Shown here: positions 7,656-17,610 of the stretch, piece by piece
Layout: the number at the start of each line of letters is the position of its first letter
Numbering within the stretch: the first letter of the stretch is position 1
Assembly (NCBI GenBank): GCA_031291435.1
Contig: JARLJC010000142.1
Location: 1-37,419, forward strand
Source of the DNA: Alphaproteobacteria bacterium
GTDB taxonomy: Bacteria > Pseudomonadota > Alphaproteobacteria > UBA9219
Direction of reading: 5' to 3'
Length of the DNA: 37,419 nt
Translations under genes and position numbers: made by a program
The notes under the pieces: model-generated
Database searches by the model: none
What the model saw: the letters and a program-made list of their open reading frames with translations, nothing else
What the model was told of the DNA's origin: nothing

Positions 7656-9476
7656 ATGTGCGGCATCGTCGGCATTACCGGAAAACAACTTGTGGCTCCC
7701 TTGCTGGTCGACGGGTTGCGCCGCCTCGAATATCGCGGTTATGACAGCGCGGGGATCGCCACTCTGGTGGATGGCAAAATCGAAACCCGCCGCGCGGAGG
7801 GCAAGCTCGACCGCCTCGCCGAAAAACTGATGCAGCAGCCGCTGCAAGGATTCGTCGGCATCGGCCACACCCGCTGGGCCACGCATGGCAAGCCGACCGA
7901 AGCCAACGCCCACCCGCACGCCACCGACAAAGTGGCCCTTGTCCATAACGGCATCATCGAGAATTACCGCGAGCTGCGCGCCGAACTGGAAAAGAAAGGC
8001 TGCAAGTTCAATTCGGAAACCGACACCGAAACCATCGCGCATCTCATCACCGATTATCTCAATCAGGGCATGACGCCACAGCAGGCAACCGCCGTCTCGC
8101 TGAAACGCCTCGAAGGCGCGTTTGCCATCGGCGTGATATTCACCGGCCACCCCGATCTTCTGATCGGGGCGCGGCGTGGAAGCCCTCTGGCCGTCGGTTA
8201 TGGCGACGGCGAAATGTATCTCGGTTCCGATGCGCTGGCGCTGGCGCCGCTGACCAACCGCATTTCCTATCTCGAAGAAGGCGATTGGGTCGAATTGCAA
8301 AAAGGCAGCGTGATTATTCACGACGCCAACGACAAAGTGGTCGAACGCAAAATCCACATCACGGCTTTGTCGGGCGCCATGATCGGCAAGGGCCAGTACC
8401 GCCATTTCATGCTCAAGGAAATATTCGAACAGCCCGCCGTGATCGGCGACACGCTCTCCTCGCTCTCGACGCCCGACGACAAACTGGCGATGCCGCCGAT
8501 GCCGTTCGACTGGAAAAATGTGCCGCGCCTCACCATTGTCGGCTGCGGCACCGCGTCTTATGCGGGTCTGGTCGCCAAATATTGGTTCGAACAATTAGCC
8601 AGGTTGCCGGTCGAACTCGATATCGCCTCGGAATTCCGTTACCGCGAAGCGCCGATGCCTGCGGGCGGCGTCACGCTCGCCGTCTCGCAATCGGGCGAAA
8701 CCGCCGACACGCTGGCCGCGTTGCATTACGCCAAAGCGCAGGGCCAGAAAATCGTCGCCGTGGTCAATGTGCCGCAAAGTTCGATCGCGCGCATATCCGA
8801 TGTCGCGGTGCCGACTTTGGCCGGGCCTGAAATCGGCGTCGCTTCGACCAAGGCTTACACGACGCAGCTTACCGTCCTGCTCTGCCTCGCCCTCGCCGCC
8901 GCTCAGGCGCGCGGCACGCTCGAGCCTTCGCGCATTCAATCCATCCTCCACGCCTTGCGCGAAGTCCCGGCCCAGATCAACGCCATTTTGCGTGACGAAC
9001 ATCATGTGCAGGAACTCGCCCAGCATATGGCCGAAGCGCGCGACGTTTTGTATCTCGGGCGCGGGCTGCTCTACCCCATCGCAATGGAAGGCGCTCTCAA
9101 GCTCAAGGAAATCTCCTACATCCACGCCGAAGGCTATCCGGCGGGCGAAATGAAACACGGCCCCATCGCGCTCATTGACGAAAATATGCCGGTGGTTGTG
9201 CTGGCCCCTAGCGATGCTTTGTTCGAAAAAACCGCCTCCAACGTGCAGGAAGTGGTGGCGCGCGGCGGCAAGGTGATTTTCATTTCCGACAAAAACGGCA
9301 TCGCCAAAGTCGGCGTCAAAACTTTCTGGAGTATCGCTTTGCCCCATGCCGATCCGGTAGTGTCGCCCTTGCTCTACGCCATTCCGGTACAGCTATTGGC
9401 TTACTACACCGCCGTGGCCAAAGGCACCGACGTCGATCAGCCGCGCAATCTCGCCAAGAGCGTCACGGTCGAATAA
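7656..9476 (+). CDS. glmS: glutamine--fructose-6-phosphate aminotransferase GlmS
   Basis: Makes glucosamine-6-phosphate from fructose-6-phosphate and glutamine, the entry to UDP-GlcNAc for peptidoglycan and lipopolysaccharide. The 606-residue protein starts MCGIVGITG, where the second residue is the N-terminal nucleophile cysteine of the glutaminase domain; GHTRWATHGKP follows. The C-terminal half holds two SIS sugar-isomerase domains (with VGCGTASYAG and SQSGETADT) and ends DQPRNLAKSVTVE, the typical end. The ATG at 7656 is fixed by the cysteine and is preceded by GAGAGAA. The gene is divergent from mscL (gap of 182 bp) and stops 3 bp from the convergent receiver gene. Confidence 0.98.
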   Translation: MCGIVGITGKQLVAPLLVDGLRRLEYRGYDSAGIATLVDGKIETRRAEGKLDRLAEKLMQQPLQGFVGIGHTRWATHGKPTEANAHPHATDKVALVHNGIIENYRELRAELEKKGCKFNSETDTETIAHLITDYLNQGMTPQQATAVSLKRLEGAFAIGVIFTGHPDLLIGARRGSPLAVGYGDGEMYLGSDALALAPLTNRISYLEEGDWVELQKGSVIIHDANDKVVERKIHITALSGAMIGKGQYRHFMLKEIFEQPAVIGDTLSSLSTPDDKLAMPPMPFDWKNVPRLTIVGCGTASYAGLVAKYWFEQLARLPVELDIASEFRYREAPMPAGGVTLAVSQSGETADTLAALHYAKAQGQKIVAVVNVPQSSIARISDVAVPTLAGPEIGVASTKAYTTQLTVLLCLALAAAQARGTLEPSRIQSILHALREVPAQINAILRDEHHVQELAQHMAEARDVLYLGRGLLYPIAMEGALKLKEISYIHAEGYPAGEMKHGPIALIDENMPVVVLAPSDALFEKTASNVQEVVARGGKVIFISDKNGIAKVGVKTFWSIALPHADPVVSPLLYAIPVQLLAYYTAVAKGTDVDQPRNLAKSVTVE

Positions 9477-9479
9477 GCC

Positions 9480-10367
9480 TCACGCGCCCGTCGATTGCAG
9501 CCGGTCGCCCGCCGCGGGCGCCGGAACCGGCTTCCAGCGCAGAATATAAGTCTCAAACGCCCGCCAGTTGAGGGGCTTGGCGATAAACCCGTCGGCCCCG
9601 CCCGACATCGCCATCACCTGCGTTTTCAGACTGGTGTCGTCGCTGAAAATCACGATCTGGCTGTCGGGATCGAACTGCTGCATGTAATTCATGGCGGTCA
9701 ACCCGTTGCAATCGGGCAACCCCATATCGAGGAACACGATGTCGGGCGCTTCGGACAAATGCTTTTCCATCGCCTCGCGCGCGCTGATGGCGACGATAAC
9801 CTTATAATTCTGCCTCAGCACATGCGTGACAAGCGTAACCATCATCGCGTCGTCGTCGACGATCATGATATGCGGCGTGGCTCGCCCCGCCCGCCGCTGC
9901 TTGATCGCGTGCCAGTTTTTAAGAAGCTCGTCGATGCCGGGCACCAGATTTTTCAACTCGCCGTAACTCGCATGCGGCGGCGGTCGCGTCGGCGCCACCG
10001 CGCTGTTATAATACGCCACCAGCGCCAGCATCTGCTTATGCTCTTCATAGACATTCAGCATGCGCAGAATGATGCGCGGGGACTCGCTCATATCGTAAAG
10101 GCTTTGGGTGAAGGCGGCGAAATCGAATCCTTCGGGCACGCGCAGGATGCACAGCACGCTGTCTTCCGTCCACAAAACCACGCCCTCGCCATCGGCAAAA
10201 CTTGATCGCACCAGCGACGTGACCTTGGCTTGCTGCGTCCAGATCAAAGGCCGCGCCGCGGAAAATTCGAACGCGAACCAGCCGCGCCAGCAGGACAGAT
10301 CGCCGAAGCTCCGGCTCATATGCGTGAGAAAAAATCCGATCTCGGTTTTGTCGGTGATCGTCTGCAT
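9480..10367 (-). CDS. response-regulator-like protein with unknown N-terminal domain (paralog 1)
   Basis: The 295-residue protein has an unrecognised N-terminal domain (about 1-130), a conserved linker (HASYGELKNLVPGIDELLKN, 132-151) and a C-terminal receiver domain (about 165-280). The receiver has the acidic triplet D171-D173, the phosphoacceptor D214 in VFLDMGLPD, S242 and the invariant lysine K264. So it looks able to accept phosphate. The receiver is at the C-terminus, unlike most response regulators, and no output domain such as a DNA-binding helix is seen. The ATG at 10367 has GAGGGCGG upstream and matches the start of the paralog at 10525-11400; the two align without gaps to about residue 276. 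Its sensor kinase is not in the window. Confidence 0.85.
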   Translation of the reverse strand: MQTITDKTEIGFFLTHMSRSFGDLSCWRGWFAFEFSAARPLIWTQQAKVTSLVRSSFADGEGVVLWTEDSVLCILRVPEGFDFAAFTQSLYDMSESPRIILRMLNVYEEHKQMLALVAYYNSAVAPTRPPPHASYGELKNLVPGIDELLKNWHAIKQRRAGRATPHIMIVDDDAMMVTLVTHVLRQNYKVIVAISAREAMEKHLSEAPDIVFLDMGLPDCNGLTAMNYMQQFDPDSQIVIFSDDTSLKTQVMAMSGGADGFIAKPLNWRAFETYILRWKPVPAPAAGDRLQSTGA

Positions 10368-10414
10368 GCGTTCCGCCCTCGCTCCCGGCATCATGCAGTA
10401 TCTGTACGGCAGAC

Positions 10415-10457
10415 GTTAGAAACAACTTAACTTGGCATACGGCGACATGCGCTGCGT
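10415..10457 (-). promoter_or_regulatory. conserved upstream block with CtrA-like site (copy 1)
   Basis: A 43-bp block 48 bp upstream of the first receiver paralog matches the block at 11454-11496 at 33 of 43 positions without gaps. On the minus strand it contains GTTAA-N7-CTAAC, one base away from the CtrA consensus TTAA-N7-TTAAC known from Caulobacter. A second conserved part (plus strand GCATACG, two bases, GACATGCGC) carries the inverted half-sites GCAT and ATGC. Likely a promoter or operator; CtrA binding is inferred. Confidence 0.55.
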
Positions 10458-10524
10458 ACAATGGCATGGCGGTTTTTCGCGCGATCCTGTTTTTGTGGAA
10501 ACGCGGGCGGCGGAATATCTCTTT

Positions 10525-11400
10525 TCAGGAGCCGGATTTTTCCTGCGTCCGCTGGCCGGGCGGAATCCAGCGCGCGATATAGGTTTCAAACGACTGGCGG
10601 TTAAACGGCTTCGGCAGGAAACCGTCGGCACCCCCCGCCAGCGCATTCACCTGCGTGCGCAGGTATGTGTCGGCGGTAAAGACGATGATCTGGCACTCCT
10701 CGTCGCATTGCTGCATGTAATTGAGAACGCTAAGACCGCTGCAATCAGGCAGGCCGAGATCCAGAAACACCACATCCGGCGCCTGCGTCAGATGATTTTC
10801 GAGCGCCTCGCGCCCGGAGCGCGCGGTAACGACCGTATAGTTTTTCTCGAGAATATGCTTGACCAGCGCCACCATCATGGCGTCGTCGTCGGTCACCATG
10901 ATGACCGGCTTGGCGCGATCCTTGCGCTGCGATTTCACGGCGTGCCAGTTCTTGAGCAGATCGTCGATACCGGGCACCAGCGTTTTAAGCTCGCCATAAC
11001 TGGCGTGGGACGCGCGCGCAGCCCGATCGACGCCGCCTGTGTAATGATCGATGAGCGCCAGCATTTGCTCACGCTCCTCCGCCACGCACAGCATGCGCAA
11101 AGTCACCTTCGGCCCGTCGCTCAACGTGTTAAGGCCATTGGCCAGACCGGCGACATCCAGATCTCCCGTGGCGCGCATGATGCAGACGACGCTGCCCTCG
11201 GTCCATAAAACGGTTCCTTCATTGCCCGCGAACATCTCGCGCAGAAGCGACGTTATCTTGGCCTGCTGCGTCCAGACGAGTTTCTTGGGCGTGGTGAATT
11301 CGAACAGATACCAGCCCTGCCAGCTGGAATGGTCGGTAAGGCTGCGGCTCATATCCTGCAGGAAAAGCCCGATCTCGGTTTTGTCTGTGATGGTCTGCAT
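10525..11400 (-). CDS. response-regulator-like protein with unknown N-terminal domain (paralog 2)
   Basis: Tandem paralog of the gene at 9480-10367, 291 residues with the same architecture. It has an unknown N-terminal domain with conserved blocks MQTITDKTEIG, WTQQAKITSLLR and VLWTEGSVVCIMR, then the linker ELKTLVPGIDDLLKNWHAVK. It ends in a receiver domain with D171-D173, phosphoacceptor D214, T242 and K264. The ATG at 11400 has GAGGGG upstream and gives the same N-terminus as the first copy. An in-frame start 51 bp further up has no counterpart in the paralog. The genes are 157 bp apart, each with its own upstream block, so they are probably separately promoted. Function is unknown beyond a likely phosphotransfer partner role. 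Confidence 0.85.
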   Translation of the reverse strand: MQTITDKTEIGLFLQDMSRSLTDHSSWQGWYLFEFTTPKKLVWTQQAKITSLLREMFAGNEGTVLWTEGSVVCIMRATGDLDVAGLANGLNTLSDGPKVTLRMLCVAEEREQMLALIDHYTGGVDRAARASHASYGELKTLVPGIDDLLKNWHAVKSQRKDRAKPVIMVTDDDAMMVALVKHILEKNYTVVTARSGREALENHLTQAPDVVFLDLGLPDCSGLSVLNYMQQCDEECQIIVFTADTYLRTQVNALAGGADGFLPKPFNRQSFETYIARWIPPGQRTQEKSGS

Positions 11401-11453
11401 GCCCACGCCCCTCTTTCTGGCGCTGGTTATGCCGTACACTCTAGCGGGCATGC

Positions 11454-11496
11454 GTTAGGAACGTTTTAACGGCGCATACGATGACATGCGCCGCGT
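11454..11496 (-). promoter_or_regulatory. conserved upstream block with CtrA-like site (copy 2)
   Basis: Second copy of the block at 10415-10457, 54 bp upstream of the second receiver paralog. The minus strand has GTTAA-N7-CTAAC (11470-11454), and the GCAT...ATGC inverted half-sites lie next to it. The spacer bases between the TTAA and CTAAC boxes have changed while the boxes are kept, which argues for binding-site conservation and not just recent duplication. Confidence 0.55.
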
Positions 11497-11514
11497 TACT
11501 TCAGAGGAGAAAAA

Positions 11515-13662
<2,148 letters not shown>

Positions 13663-13668
13663 GGAACG

Positions 13669-13697
13669 TATATAGGAAGCCGTACATTAAACGGCAA
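13669..13697 (-). promoter_or_regulatory. likely uvrB promoter giving a leaderless mRNA
   Basis: On the minus strand TTGCCG (13697-13692), a 17-bp spacer and TATATA (13674-13669) form a plausible sigma-70 promoter. Only 6 bp separate the -10 box from the uvrB ATG, so transcription would start at or next to the A of the start codon. The absence of a ribosome site fits this. Confidence 0.5.
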
Positions 13698-13713
13698 CCG
13701 TGGATATTGGCGG

Positions 13714-14154
13714 CTATTTATGGGTATGCGCTGCCGGTTGGGGTTGCCGGGGCTGGAAAGGCGGAAGGTCTGTTGGCGATGCATACAGCCTGATTAACGC
13801 TTCGTGCAGCTGTTCCTTCGCGCTGCCGGTTTTGTTGAGTACGGCATCGAAAAATTTTTCCTCTTCAGGGGTAGCGCTGCCCGAATTGAGGATGATTTTG
13901 ATATCGGGGGCCAATTCCCTGATTTTGCGCATCAGCTTGAGCCCGGCAACCGGATCGCCCATATCCATGTCGGTAATGACGGCATCGACACCCTTGAAAT
14001 CTTCTTTGGTCAGCGCGGCGATATCGTCGGTATCGAGAATTTCTATACCGATAAATTTGTGGCCAAGCCCCCTCGCGGCAAGCTGCAATCCACCAAGCAC
14101 AACTTCCTTGTCATCAAATCCGAGGATGTTCAACGGGAGCTTCGTCTCCGGCAT
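13714..14154 (-). CDS. stand-alone receiver-domain protein
   Basis: A 146-residue protein made of one diverged receiver domain plus a short proline/histidine-rich tail. Key positions are kept: the acidic pair D14-D15 (GFDDKE), the phosphoacceptor D62 in AVITDMDMGDP, S91 in ILNSGS and the lysine K108 in VLNKTG. No output domain is present, so it may act by protein contact or as a phosphate relay or sink. The ATG at 14154 has AAGGA upstream. It lies between uvrB and the divergent gltX and has no kinase neighbour. It is not closely similar to the two receiver paralogs at 9.5-11.4 kb. Confidence 0.8.
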   Translation of the reverse strand: MPETKLPLNILGFDDKEVVLGGLQLAARGLGHKFIGIEILDTDDIAALTKEDFKGVDAVITDMDMGDPVAGLKLMRKIRELAPDIKIILNSGSATPEEEKFFDAVLNKTGSAKEQLHEALIRLYASPTDLPPFQPRQPQPAAHTHK

Positions 14155-14241
14155 GGCTCAATTCCTTCAAATCATTTGTGGCGGCGCGAGTATATCAGAT
14201 AATATGCCAATAAATAGTTTCAACGCTTACCCAAAATGGGG

Positions 14242-14269
14242 TTGGCGGCGGCAAAAACCATGCTAAAAC
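14242..14269 (+). promoter_or_regulatory. possible gltX promoter close to the start codon
   Basis: TTGGCG (14242-14247), 16 bp, then TAAAAC (14264-14269) resemble a sigma-70 promoter. The -10 box ends 6 bp before the gltX ATG and no ribosome site is visible, so a leaderless mRNA is possible, with the same geometry as at uvrB. Confidence 0.35.
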
Positions 14270-14275
14270 AATGTC

Positions 14276-15622
14276 ATGTCAGTTAATGTTCGCATCGCGC
14301 CTTCGCCCACCGGATTGCTCCATATCGGCAATATCCGGGCGGCTTTGTTCAATTATCTGTTCGCGCGGCGGATGGGCGGCACTTTCATGCTGCGCCTCGA
14401 CGATACCGACGCCACCCGTTCGACCCAGGAATTCGCCGACGCCATCAAGCGCGATCTCGGCTGGCTGGGGCTGAACTGGGACAAATTCGGGCGGCAGTCG
14501 GACCGCCTCGCGCGTTACGCCGAAGTTCTGGAACAGTTGAAATTATCGGGCCGCGCCTATCCGTGTTTCGAGACGCAGGCCGAACTCGACCTCAAACGCA
14601 AGACGCAGCTGGGGCGTGGATTGCCGCCGGTTTACGACCGCGCCGCGCTGAAACTCAGCGAGGCCGATATCGCCGCGCTTGCCGCGCAGGGGCGCAAACC
14701 GCATTGGCGTTTCAAACTCGACCACACCGAAGTGGCGTGGGACGATATGGTGCAGGGGCATAAAAGTTTCGCCGCATCGTCGCTGTCCGACCCGGTTCTG
14801 GTGCGCGAAGATGGCGTGCCACTTTATACTTTCTGTTCGGTGGTCGATGATGTGGACGATTCCACCACGCATGTCATCCGCGGCGAAGATCACGTCACCA
14901 ACACCGTCGTGCAGATTCAGATATGGCAGGCGATCACATCGACGCCCGCACCGGTGTTCGCGCATTTTCCGTTGATCGTCAGTTCCAGCGGCATCGAAAT
15001 GAGCAAGCGCCTCGGCACTTTGTCGATTGCCTCGATGCGCGATGAAATGGAAATCGAGCCAATGGCGATCAACGCCCTGCTCGCCAAGCTCGGCACTTCG
15101 GATGCGATTGCGCCGCGCCTCACGCTCGATGAACTGGCGCAGGAATTCGATATCGGCAAAATCTCGCATGCGACGCCGAAATTCGATCTCGACGAACTCA
15201 AAAGCCTCAACGCCAAAATCCTGCATATCACGCCGTTCGAGGCGGTGCGCGAACGCCTCGCCGCGCTGGGCCTCTCATCCATCGACGAAAAATTCTGGAA
15301 CTTCGCCCGCGCCAATATCACGAAACTCAGCGATATCCGGCAATGGTGGCAGGTGGCGCAAGGCCCCGTAACGCCAATCGTGACCGACGCCGCCTTTTTA
15401 TCGGAAGCCGCCGCATCGCTGCCGCCCACGCCGTGGAACGACAATAGCTGGGGCGCATGGACCGACGCGCTCAAAGCCAAAACCGGGCGCAAGGGCAAGG
15501 AACTCTTCATGCCGCTGCGCCTCGCCCTCACCACCTATGACCACGGGCCGGAAATGAAATATCTCCTGCCCCTCATCGGCGAAAAACGCGCGCGCGACTT
15601 ATTGGCGGGGAGAGCGGCATGA
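14276..15622 (+). CDS. gltX: glutamyl-tRNA synthetase GltX
   Basis: Class I aminoacyl-tRNA synthetase that charges tRNA with glutamate. The 448-residue protein has the HIGH-type motif APSPTGLLHIGN near the N-terminus, then LRLDDTDATRS, HVIRGEDHVTNT and the KMSKS-type loop IEMSKRLGTLS. The RLDDTD form and the length are typical of the second GluRS type found in many alphaproteobacteria, which often carry two copies; whether a second copy exists elsewhere cannot be seen. The ATG at 14276 lacks a Shine-Dalgarno sequence. The stop overlaps the cysS start by 4 bp (ATGA), so the two synthetases form an operon. Confidence 0.96.
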   Translation: MSVNVRIAPSPTGLLHIGNIRAALFNYLFARRMGGTFMLRLDDTDATRSTQEFADAIKRDLGWLGLNWDKFGRQSDRLARYAEVLEQLKLSGRAYPCFETQAELDLKRKTQLGRGLPPVYDRAALKLSEADIAALAAQGRKPHWRFKLDHTEVAWDDMVQGHKSFAASSLSDPVLVREDGVPLYTFCSVVDDVDDSTTHVIRGEDHVTNTVVQIQIWQAITSTPAPVFAHFPLIVSSSGIEMSKRLGTLSIASMRDEMEIEPMAINALLAKLGTSDAIAPRLTLDELAQEFDIGKISHATPKFDLDELKSLNAKILHITPFEAVRERLAALGLSSIDEKFWNFARANITKLSDIRQWWQVAQGPVTPIVTDAAFLSEAAASLPPTPWNDNSWGAWTDALKAKTGRKGKELFMPLRLALTTYDHGPEMKYLLPLIGEKRARDLLAGRAA

Positions 15623-16989
15623 ACGACCTTCACATCCACAACACGCTCTCGCGCCAGAAAGAAAAGTTCGAGCCGCTCGACCCCGCCAATATCCGCATGT
15701 ATGTGTGCGGGCCCACGGTTTACGATTTCGCGCATCTCGGCAACGCGCGGCCCGTGGTGGTGTTCGACACGCTCAACCGCCTGCTGCGCCGCCATTATCC
15801 GAAAGTGACTTACGTCCGCAACATCACCGATGTTGACGACAAGATCATGGCCAAAGCCAAAGAGACCGGCGAGCCCATCGACACGATCACCGCGCGCACG
15901 ACGCAAGCCTTCCATGACGATATGGGCGCGCTCAACGCCCTGCCCCCCGATATCGAGCCGCGCGCGACCCAGCATATCCCGCAGATGATCGCGATGATCG
16001 AAACTCTGATCAAGAAGAAACACGCCTACGCCGCCGACGGGCATGTGCTGTTCAACGTCCCCTCGATGAAAAATTACGGCGAATTGTCGCGCATCACGCA
16101 TGACAATCTGGTGGCCGGATCGCGCGTCGAAGTCGCCCCTTACAAAAAAGACCCGACCGATTTCGTTTTGTGGAAACCGAGTTCACCCGAACAAGTCGGC
16201 TGGGACAGCCCCTGGGGCCGCGGCCGTCCCGGCTGGCATATCGAATGCTCGGCCATGTCGGAAGCACATCTCGGCACGACATTCGATATCCATGGCGGCG
16301 GGCTCGATCTCATCTTCCCGCATCACGAAAACGAAATCGCGCAAAGCCGCTGCAGCCATAACGGCGCGCCGCTGGCGAAATACTGGATGCATAACGGCTT
16401 CCTCACCATCAACAGCGATAAAATGTCGAAGTCGCTGAAAAACTTTTTCACCGTGCGCGAATTGCTGGCGGTCGCCCCCGGCGAAGCGCTGCGCCTTGCC
16501 TTGCTCTCGGGCCATTACCGCCAGCCGCTCGATTTTTCTCTCGAGGCTTTGCAGACCGCCAAGGCCACGCTCGATAAATGGTATGGCGCGTTACGCAACG
16601 CCTCGGCGATGCAGACCGAACCGGCAACCCTGCCGCGCGCCTTTGAAGAAGCCCTGCTCGACGACCTCAACACCCCTCTCGCCATTGCCGCTATGCATGA
16701 GATGGTTAATGAATTGAACCGCGATCCCTCGCCCGCCCTCAAGGCGCAATTGCTGGCGGCAGGCGGCGCGTTGGGATTGCTGCGCGAGGAACCGGAATTA
16801 TGGTCGCGCTGGAAACCGGCGGGCCAGTCCGGCCCCACCGACGCAGAAATTCAGGCGCAGATCGAAGCCCGCCTCGCCGCCCGCAAAGCCAAAAACTACG
16901 CGGAATCCGACAGAATCCGCGATGCTTTGGCGGCGCAGGGCATCATTCTGGAAGACAGCGCGGGCAACACCACCTGGCGGCGCAACTAG
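15619..16989 (+). CDS. cysS: cysteinyl-tRNA synthetase CysS
   Basis: Class I synthetase that charges tRNA-Cys. The 456-residue protein has YVCGPTVYDFAHLGNAR (HIGH-type motif with a zinc-ligand cysteine) and the zinc-site segments WHIECSAMSE and FPHHENEIAQS. The KMSKSLKNF loop and a C-terminal helical region are also present. Length is typical. It overlaps gltX by 4 bp and is presumably translated by coupling. The following small gene begins 23 bp after the stop with its own ribosome site, so it may be in the same transcript. Confidence 0.97.
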   Translation: MNDLHIHNTLSRQKEKFEPLDPANIRMYVCGPTVYDFAHLGNARPVVVFDTLNRLLRRHYPKVTYVRNITDVDDKIMAKAKETGEPIDTITARTTQAFHDDMGALNALPPDIEPRATQHIPQMIAMIETLIKKKHAYAADGHVLFNVPSMKNYGELSRITHDNLVAGSRVEVAPYKKDPTDFVLWKPSSPEQVGWDSPWGRGRPGWHIECSAMSEAHLGTTFDIHGGGLDLIFPHHENEIAQSRCSHNGAPLAKYWMHNGFLTINSDKMSKSLKNFFTVRELLAVAPGEALRLALLSGHYRQPLDFSLEALQTAKATLDKWYGALRNASAMQTEPATLPRAFEEALLDDLNTPLAIAAMHEMVNELNRDPSPALKAQLLAAGGALGLLREEPELWSRWKPAGQSGPTDAEIQAQIEARLAARKAKNYAESDRIRDALAAQGIILEDSAGNTTWRRN

Positions 16990-17012
16990 ACAGATCAAGG
17001 CAAGAGGAACGC

Positions 17013-17393
17013 ATGCCCAATTTGCTTAAAAGCCGGTCGATGATCCTTGAGGATGCACAAGCCATATTCACATACAGAAGGTCGCAGCCGACACATCCTG
17101 TCAGCTGCAAGGCTTTCGTTACACTCGAGGTCAACGGTGAACTCCGGCAAAAAGATGCCCCCGGCGAAAACGTGGCAGAGGCGCTTCACGCAGCCATGGC
17201 TGAAGCGTTGGAACCGGAATTTACCGCCGCAGGACTTTCTACCTATCCACAGCCTTATTATCCAAAAACAGAATCCTACATTGAAATGGTCACGCAGGTT
17301 TTTAACCATTTTGCCGAAAAACTGGAACCAATCCCCAAGCACGCGCCCAAAAAAGGCACCCCCGCCGCCGGCCCCAACGGTCCTACAGGCTAA
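17013..17393 (+). CDS. small protein of unknown function, possible LeuA-type regulatory domain (paralog A)
   Basis: A 126-residue soluble protein not recognised with confidence. The core (about residues 33-105) starts with KAFVTLEVNGELRQ, has a helix-like stretch VAEALHAAMAEALEPEF, and ends MVTQVFNHFAEKL; the tail is proline/lysine-rich. The core aligns with the protein at 17611-18066, so the two are diverged tandem paralogs. The pattern strand-'V.LEV.G', then a glycine and 'ALHAA..EAL', recalls the C-terminal dimerisation domain of isopropylmalate and citramalate synthases, but that is a pattern impression only. The ATG at 17013 has AGAGGA upstream; a longer in-frame start would lie inside cysS. 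Confidence 0.7.
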   Translation: MPNLLKSRSMILEDAQAIFTYRRSQPTHPVSCKAFVTLEVNGELRQKDAPGENVAEALHAAMAEALEPEFTAAGLSTYPQPYYPKTESYIEMVTQVFNHFAEKLEPIPKHAPKKGTPAAGPNGPTG

Positions 17394-17435
17394 TAAAACT
17401 TTACAGACGGCGCGGATTTGCATAAATTCACACGC

Positions 17436-17540
17436 ATGCGCTTTGAGTACGCCCAAACCCAACCGATGAAAGCCGCGATTGCGGCCGGGTTTGCCGCGTC
17501 CGCGATCATTATCATCGCCGGCATTATTATTCCTGCGTAA
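17436..17540 (+). CDS. possible 34-residue single-span membrane peptide
   Basis: An open frame encodes MRFEYAQTQP followed by a run of alanine, glycine and isoleucine (about residues 14-33) that would span a membrane once. It fills the 217-bp gap between the two small paralogs. No ribosome site is visible before the ATG, and a perfect hairpin (17530-17547) overlaps its stop codon. It may be a real small membrane protein or chance; composition is the only support. Confidence 0.25.
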   Translation: MRFEYAQTQPMKAAIAAGFAASAIIIIAGIIIPA

Positions 17541-17547
17541 GCAGGAA
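17530..17547. repeat. perfect inverted repeat (hairpin)
   Basis: TTCCTGC, the loop GTAA and GCAGGAA form a perfect 7-bp stem. There is no T-run on the plus-strand side, so it is not a standard terminator. The shape resembles the short dispersed inverted repeats of the ATTCC(C/T)GC...GC(A/G)GGAAT kind common in alphaproteobacterial gaps; compare the element at 37325-37350. Confidence 0.5.
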
Positions 17548-17610
17548 AACAGCGCGGCCTCACCCACATTACCGATTTGCAACACACCCTTGATATAAGG
17601 AAAACGATTA

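Noticed and set aside
7194-8594. 466-codon open frame opposite glmS and mscL
   Set aside because: Runs through two certain genes on other frames and has no family features.
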